IMG/VR virus record: IMGVR_UViG_3300036444_000016 | Span: 1 to 26,348 of that record | DNA length: 26,348 nt | Direction: 5' to 3' (one strand) | Source of the DNA: a virus | Shown: one piece after another, positions 24,111 to 26,348 of the stretch | Position numbering within the stretch: position 1 is the stretch's first letter | Layout: every line of letters begins with the position of its first letter | Notes under the pieces: model-generated | The model's input: only the letters and a program-made list of their open reading frames with translations | Told to the model about the DNA's origin: nothing | Databases searched by the model: none | Made by a program: the position numbers and the translations under genes

Positions 24111-24836
24111 ATGAACGTTGAAGTGATTCAGCGGGCGCTCATGCACGCCGGTTTTAATCCTGGCCCGATTGACGGGAAGCTTGGCCCCAGGACGCGGGCG
24201 GCCGTCAAGGCGTTTCAGAAGGCGCATGCGTTGCTGGTCGACGGCATCGCCGGCTCGATGACTCAGGCTGCCTTGCAAAGCTATGTCGAGCCGTCAGTGC
24301 CTGTCCCGTCGGTGCGGGCAGTGCCGGCCGCATGGATGCCCGATGCCATCATGAAGCGTGTCATCGTCCATTGGACCGCTGGGGCGCATAAGGCGTCGGC
24401 TCTCGACAAGTCGCACTATCACGTCCTGATCGAAGACGATGGCCAATTAGTGCGCGGCAAGCCGTCGATCGCGCTGAATGACGCTCGGGGCGCCAAGGCC
24501 AGCTACGCGGCGCACACGCTCAACTGCAATACCGGATCGATCGGTGTTTCGCTCTGCTGCATGGCTGGCGCCATCGAGAGCCCGTTCAAGGCCGGCACCG
24601 CGCCAATGACACGCACCCAATGGGATACGCTTCCCCGCGTCGTCGCGGATCTGTGCTGGCGCTATGGAATCGCGGTCACGCCGCAAACCGTACTTTCGCA
24701 TGCTGAAGTCCAGATAAATCTCGGCATCAAGCAACGGGGCAAGTGGGACATTGCACGCCTCGCCTTCGATCCTTCGATCATCGGCGCGAAAGCCTGCGGC
24801 GACGGGCTGCGCAAGGTCGTGGCCGCTCTTCTTTGA
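24111..24836 (+). CDS. Endolysin: N-acetylmuramoyl-L-alanine amidase with peptidoglycan-binding domain
   Basis: From ATG 24111 this 241-residue enzyme cuts the amide bond between muramic acid and the peptide of peptidoglycan. Residues 1-60 form a PG-binding domain (RALMHAGFNPGPIDGKLG, then RTRAAVKAFQKAH). The Amidase_2 domain shows VIVHWTAG with His87, SHAEVQ with His197, and KWDI with Lys211 and Asp213. These are the expected two zinc histidines, the catalytic lysine position and the third ligand as in AmiD-type enzymes. No signal peptide is present, so a holin is required. ATG 24033 is in frame upstream, but the added residues look unstructured. The ribosome site is weak (GAAGCGA). Confidence 0.85.
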   Translation: MNVEVIQRALMHAGFNPGPIDGKLGPRTRAAVKAFQKAHALLVDGIAGSMTQAALQSYVEPSVPVPSVRAVPAAWMPDAIMKRVIVHWTAGAHKASALDKSHYHVLIEDDGQLVRGKPSIALNDARGAKASYAAHTLNCNTGSIGVSLCCMAGAIESPFKAGTAPMTRTQWDTLPRVVADLCWRYGIAVTPQTVLSHAEVQINLGIKQRGKWDIARLAFDPSIIGAKACGDGLRKVVAALL

Positions 24837-24878
24837 CGAACCGCGCCGGCGGCTTCCGGCAGCCAAAGCAGGTGAAAG

Positions 24879-25145
24879 ATGACGCAGGATCAGATCCTGG
24901 CTGTTTTGCGACAGCTATTGAGTTTCTCCGGCGGGTTTGCAGTCGCGCGCGGTTGGCTCACCAACGAACAACTGACCGCACTCGCTGGCTTGATCCCGCC
25001 TTTGGTCGCTGTTTGGTGGGTGTGGCGGAAGTCTAGTCCAGGGGCTCAGATCGCGGCAGTTGCAGCTAATCCGGACGTCAAAAAGATAGTGACAGAACCG
25101 GACGTTGCGCGGGCTTCGCCATCAAACAAGGTAGTCAGCCAATGA
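24879..25145 (+). CDS. Holin-like membrane protein (Pam3 gp28 type)
   Basis: This 88-residue protein follows the endolysin after 42 bases and has AGGTGAAAG before ATG 24879. It contains two hydrophobic segments, a mixed helix LAVLRQLLSFSGGFAVARG and LAGLIPPLVAVWWVWRK, then a polar C-terminal tail of about 35 residues. The pattern and position resemble the Pam3-gp28 family of putative holins, which form membrane lesions to release the amidase. The short second half may be cytoplasmic. Topology cannot be proven from sequence. It overlaps the lipoprotein gene by four bases (ATGA). Confidence 0.7.
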   Translation: MTQDQILAVLRQLLSFSGGFAVARGWLTNEQLTALAGLIPPLVAVWWVWRKSSPGAQIAAVAANPDVKKIVTEPDVARASPSNKVVSQ

Positions 25146-25513
25146 AATCACTTCCGCTTTTCTTTGGGATAGGTGCAGTGCTTGCAGGTTGTGCTCAAGG
25201 GCCAACACTCGATCGCAATTTGGCCGCCGGTGTCGCCGAGGCGATTCAGATGACCGATATCGCAGTAGCGAAAGCGAATGCGACGCTGGACAAGGTGTGT
25301 GCTAGCTACAAGACTGCCGATGCAGCATTTGCTTTCGTTCGTCTTTTTGCAGGCCCGCGTATTCCGCAGACTTATGTCGATGCGCAGGCTCAAGCCGTTG
25401 TCTTTCTCGACGATCTTTGTACCCATCGGCCGAGCGATGCCGCCGGTGTCCTGGAAGCAGCGCAGAAAGCCTACGCGACTATTGTCAGTATTCGAGATCG
25501 CTTCCGGGCTTAA
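25142..25513 (+). CDS. Predicted outer-membrane lipoprotein, lysis cassette
   Basis: This 123-residue protein has a clear type II signal: MKS, then a hydrophobic stretch LPLFFGIGAVLAGC, with a lipobox LAGC at residues 14-17. The residue after Cys17 is Ala, so an outer-membrane location is expected. The mature part is largely helical and has two further cysteines (CAS near 54 and CTH near 92). Its place after the holin suggests an outer-membrane spanin (Rz1-like), but it is longer than most and lacks the Pro-rich region. It overlaps the holin gene (ATGA). The role is inferred from position. Confidence 0.65.
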   Translation: MKSLPLFFGIGAVLAGCAQGPTLDRNLAAGVAEAIQMTDIAVAKANATLDKVCASYKTADAAFAFVRLFAGPRIPQTYVDAQAQAVVFLDDLCTHRPSDAAGVLEAAQKAYATIVSIRDRFRA

Positions 25514-25531
25514 TGCATGATGGAGGCTGCC

Positions 25532-25996
25532 ATGGCCGGCCAACGTATATTACGTGGTATTCGCGATCATTTTGCAATGCGTCGCTCAGAATGGGTTTTA
25601 GCGATTATATTGGTTGGAATCGGTCTGGCGTTGGAACCTTTGCGTTTGCCGACGTCAGCGGTGTCGCGGCTCGGAATGTTTGAAGGATTTATAGCGGAGC
25701 GGATCTGGGCTTGGGGCTGTTTGAGTATCGGGCTACTGCGCCTGCTTGCTCTCGCCATAAACGGGACTTTCGCACAAACTTGGTACGGTCATTGGTCGCC
25801 GCATGTGCGAGGATCGCTTGCCTTCGTAAGCTGTTATATTTGGACTGCAATATCCATTGATATGTTTAGTCTTGAAATATCGACCCTCGGTCTTTTGGTC
25901 TATCCCGGCCTGCTCGTTCTTGAGATCACCAATGTAAAAGAGGCGTGGCGGGATGCTGGCGAAGTAGATCGGAGCACTGCGGATGCAGCCATTTGA
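25532..25996 (+). CDS. Multi-pass membrane protein of the phage lysis region
   Basis: ATG 25532 follows a strong GGAGG at 25522-25526 by five bases and gives 154 residues; ATGs at 25517 and 25520 lack such a site. It has about four membrane helices: LAIILVGIGLALE, then a GLLRLLALAIN helix, SLAFVSCYIWTAISIDMF and LGLLVYPGLLVLEI. The patterns RILRGIRDHFAMRRSEW at the start and GHWSPHVRGSL in the middle recur in proteins encoded near lysis genes of other alphaproteobacterial phages, with no known function. It overlaps the next gene by 14 bases, suggesting the two act together. Confidence 0.68.
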   Translation: MAGQRILRGIRDHFAMRRSEWVLAIILVGIGLALEPLRLPTSAVSRLGMFEGFIAERIWAWGCLSIGLLRLLALAINGTFAQTWYGHWSPHVRGSLAFVSCYIWTAISIDMFSLEISTLGLLVYPGLLVLEITNVKEAWRDAGEVDRSTADAAI

Positions 25997-26348
25997 TCCA
26001 ACTACCGTCGAGAAGTTGCCCTGGTTGATGCAGGTTGTCGTCTATGCGGCGATTTTCATCGCGACCTCGTTGGCTGTGTTCTTGGGATATCATAAGCAGC
26101 CGAGCGAGAGGAAAGAGAAGCAGGAGACCGTTTTTGGCTCCAACTTTTCAGAGATCGCTCTCATGCGTGAGGCGGTGCAAGCGCTGACCTGCATTGCCCA
26201 ACGGTCTGAGGACTTTGTTAAGTTGATCGATTTGCAGGCGCAGCGCGAGATCAGGATCGTGGAAGCTTTGGAGGGAGTTCTGGCGCATCTACGGGAGGAG
26301 GCGAGCTATGAGCATGGCTGGCGTGCTCGCGAACGCCGACGAGCGTAG
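25983..26348 (+). CDS. Single-pass membrane protein with a long charged tail
   Basis: This 121-residue protein ends at the last base of the window. Residues 15-36 are one membrane helix (QVVVYAAIFIATSLAVFLG). The remainder is charged and helical (SERKEKQETVF, then IALMREAVQALTCIAQ and LIDLQAQREIRIVEALEGVL), fit for a coiled coil. Topology is not certain. Single-pass proteins with coiled tails are typical of inner-membrane spanins (Rz-like), so it could pair with the lipoprotein at 25142-25513, but an antiholin or accessory role is possible. It is coupled to the upstream membrane gene by overlap. Confidence 0.6.
   Translation: MQPFDPTTVEKLPWLMQVVVYAAIFIATSLAVFLGYHKQPSERKEKQETVFGSNFSEIALMREAVQALTCIAQRSEDFVKLIDLQAQREIRIVEALEGVLAHLREEASYEHGWRARERRRA

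Noticed and set aside
1-26348. Tailocin or gene transfer agent instead of a phage
   Set aside because: Terminase, portal, protease and capsid genes are all intact, so a tailocin is excluded. The tail is contractile and gene order is unlike the known alphaproteobacterial transfer agents.
1-26348. CRISPR array, tRNA, integrase or attachment site
   Set aside because: None was seen. Coding sequence covers nearly all of the window and the only repeats are the two REP elements and the protein-level repeats noted.

Overview
This 26.3-kb window is one late-gene block of a contractile-tailed (myovirus-type) phage, most probably a resident or decayed prophage of an alphaproteobacterium, likely Hyphomicrobiales. 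The phage identity comes from the order of recognisable families: terminase, portal, DUF2213 protease, cement protein, DUF2184 capsid, neck proteins, DUF3383 sheath, DUF3277 tube, tail chaperone, tape measure, Dit-like hub, Pam3-type baseplate parts, fibres and lysis genes. The closest published layouts I can name are the Burkholderia Bcep781-type phages and the cyanophage Pam3. The host guess rests on GC-rich codon use, a DUF4870 membrane gene, and two chromosome-style REP palindromes. No integrase, repressor, replication gene, tRNA or att site is visible, so integration itself is inferred.

Layout. Positions 1-1783 hold packaging genes. Positions 1787-5815 hold the portal, the protease (with a probable nested scaffold), the cement protein, the major capsid protein and a small protein. 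Positions 5812-6153 carry a lone reverse-strand membrane gene. Positions 6264-8050 hold neck and tail-terminator genes. Positions 8054-12539 hold sheath, tube, tail chaperones with a probable -1 frameshift, a 60-aa CxxC protein and a short tape measure, broken by REP element 1 (9511-9662). Positions 12639-13187 encode an exported cargo protein. Positions 13349-18341 encode the baseplate (Dit-like, plug, hub, spike, gp25, gpJ, gpI), broken by REP element 2 (14175-14337). Positions 18353-23957 encode fibres and adhesin. Positions 24111-26348 form a lysis and membrane cassette.

Almost all genes lie on the plus strand with ATGA or TAATG overlaps, as in a translationally coupled late operon. Terminase and portal package DNA into a head built on the protease/scaffold. 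The neck genes join it to a sheath-and-tube tail whose length is set by a 519-aa tape measure. The hub, spike and wedge proteins form a minimal baseplate carrying a beta-helix fibre and a 1208-aa multidomain adhesin. The amidase, holin-like protein and lipoprotein release progeny.

I see no new defence or enzymatic system. The unusual points are the two cargo genes, a foreign-looking domain inserted in the sheath, a domain that occurs both fused and free in the fibre region, a Cys-containing repeat in the gpI-like protein, the nested scaffold, the chaperone frameshift and the oppositely oriented REP pair.
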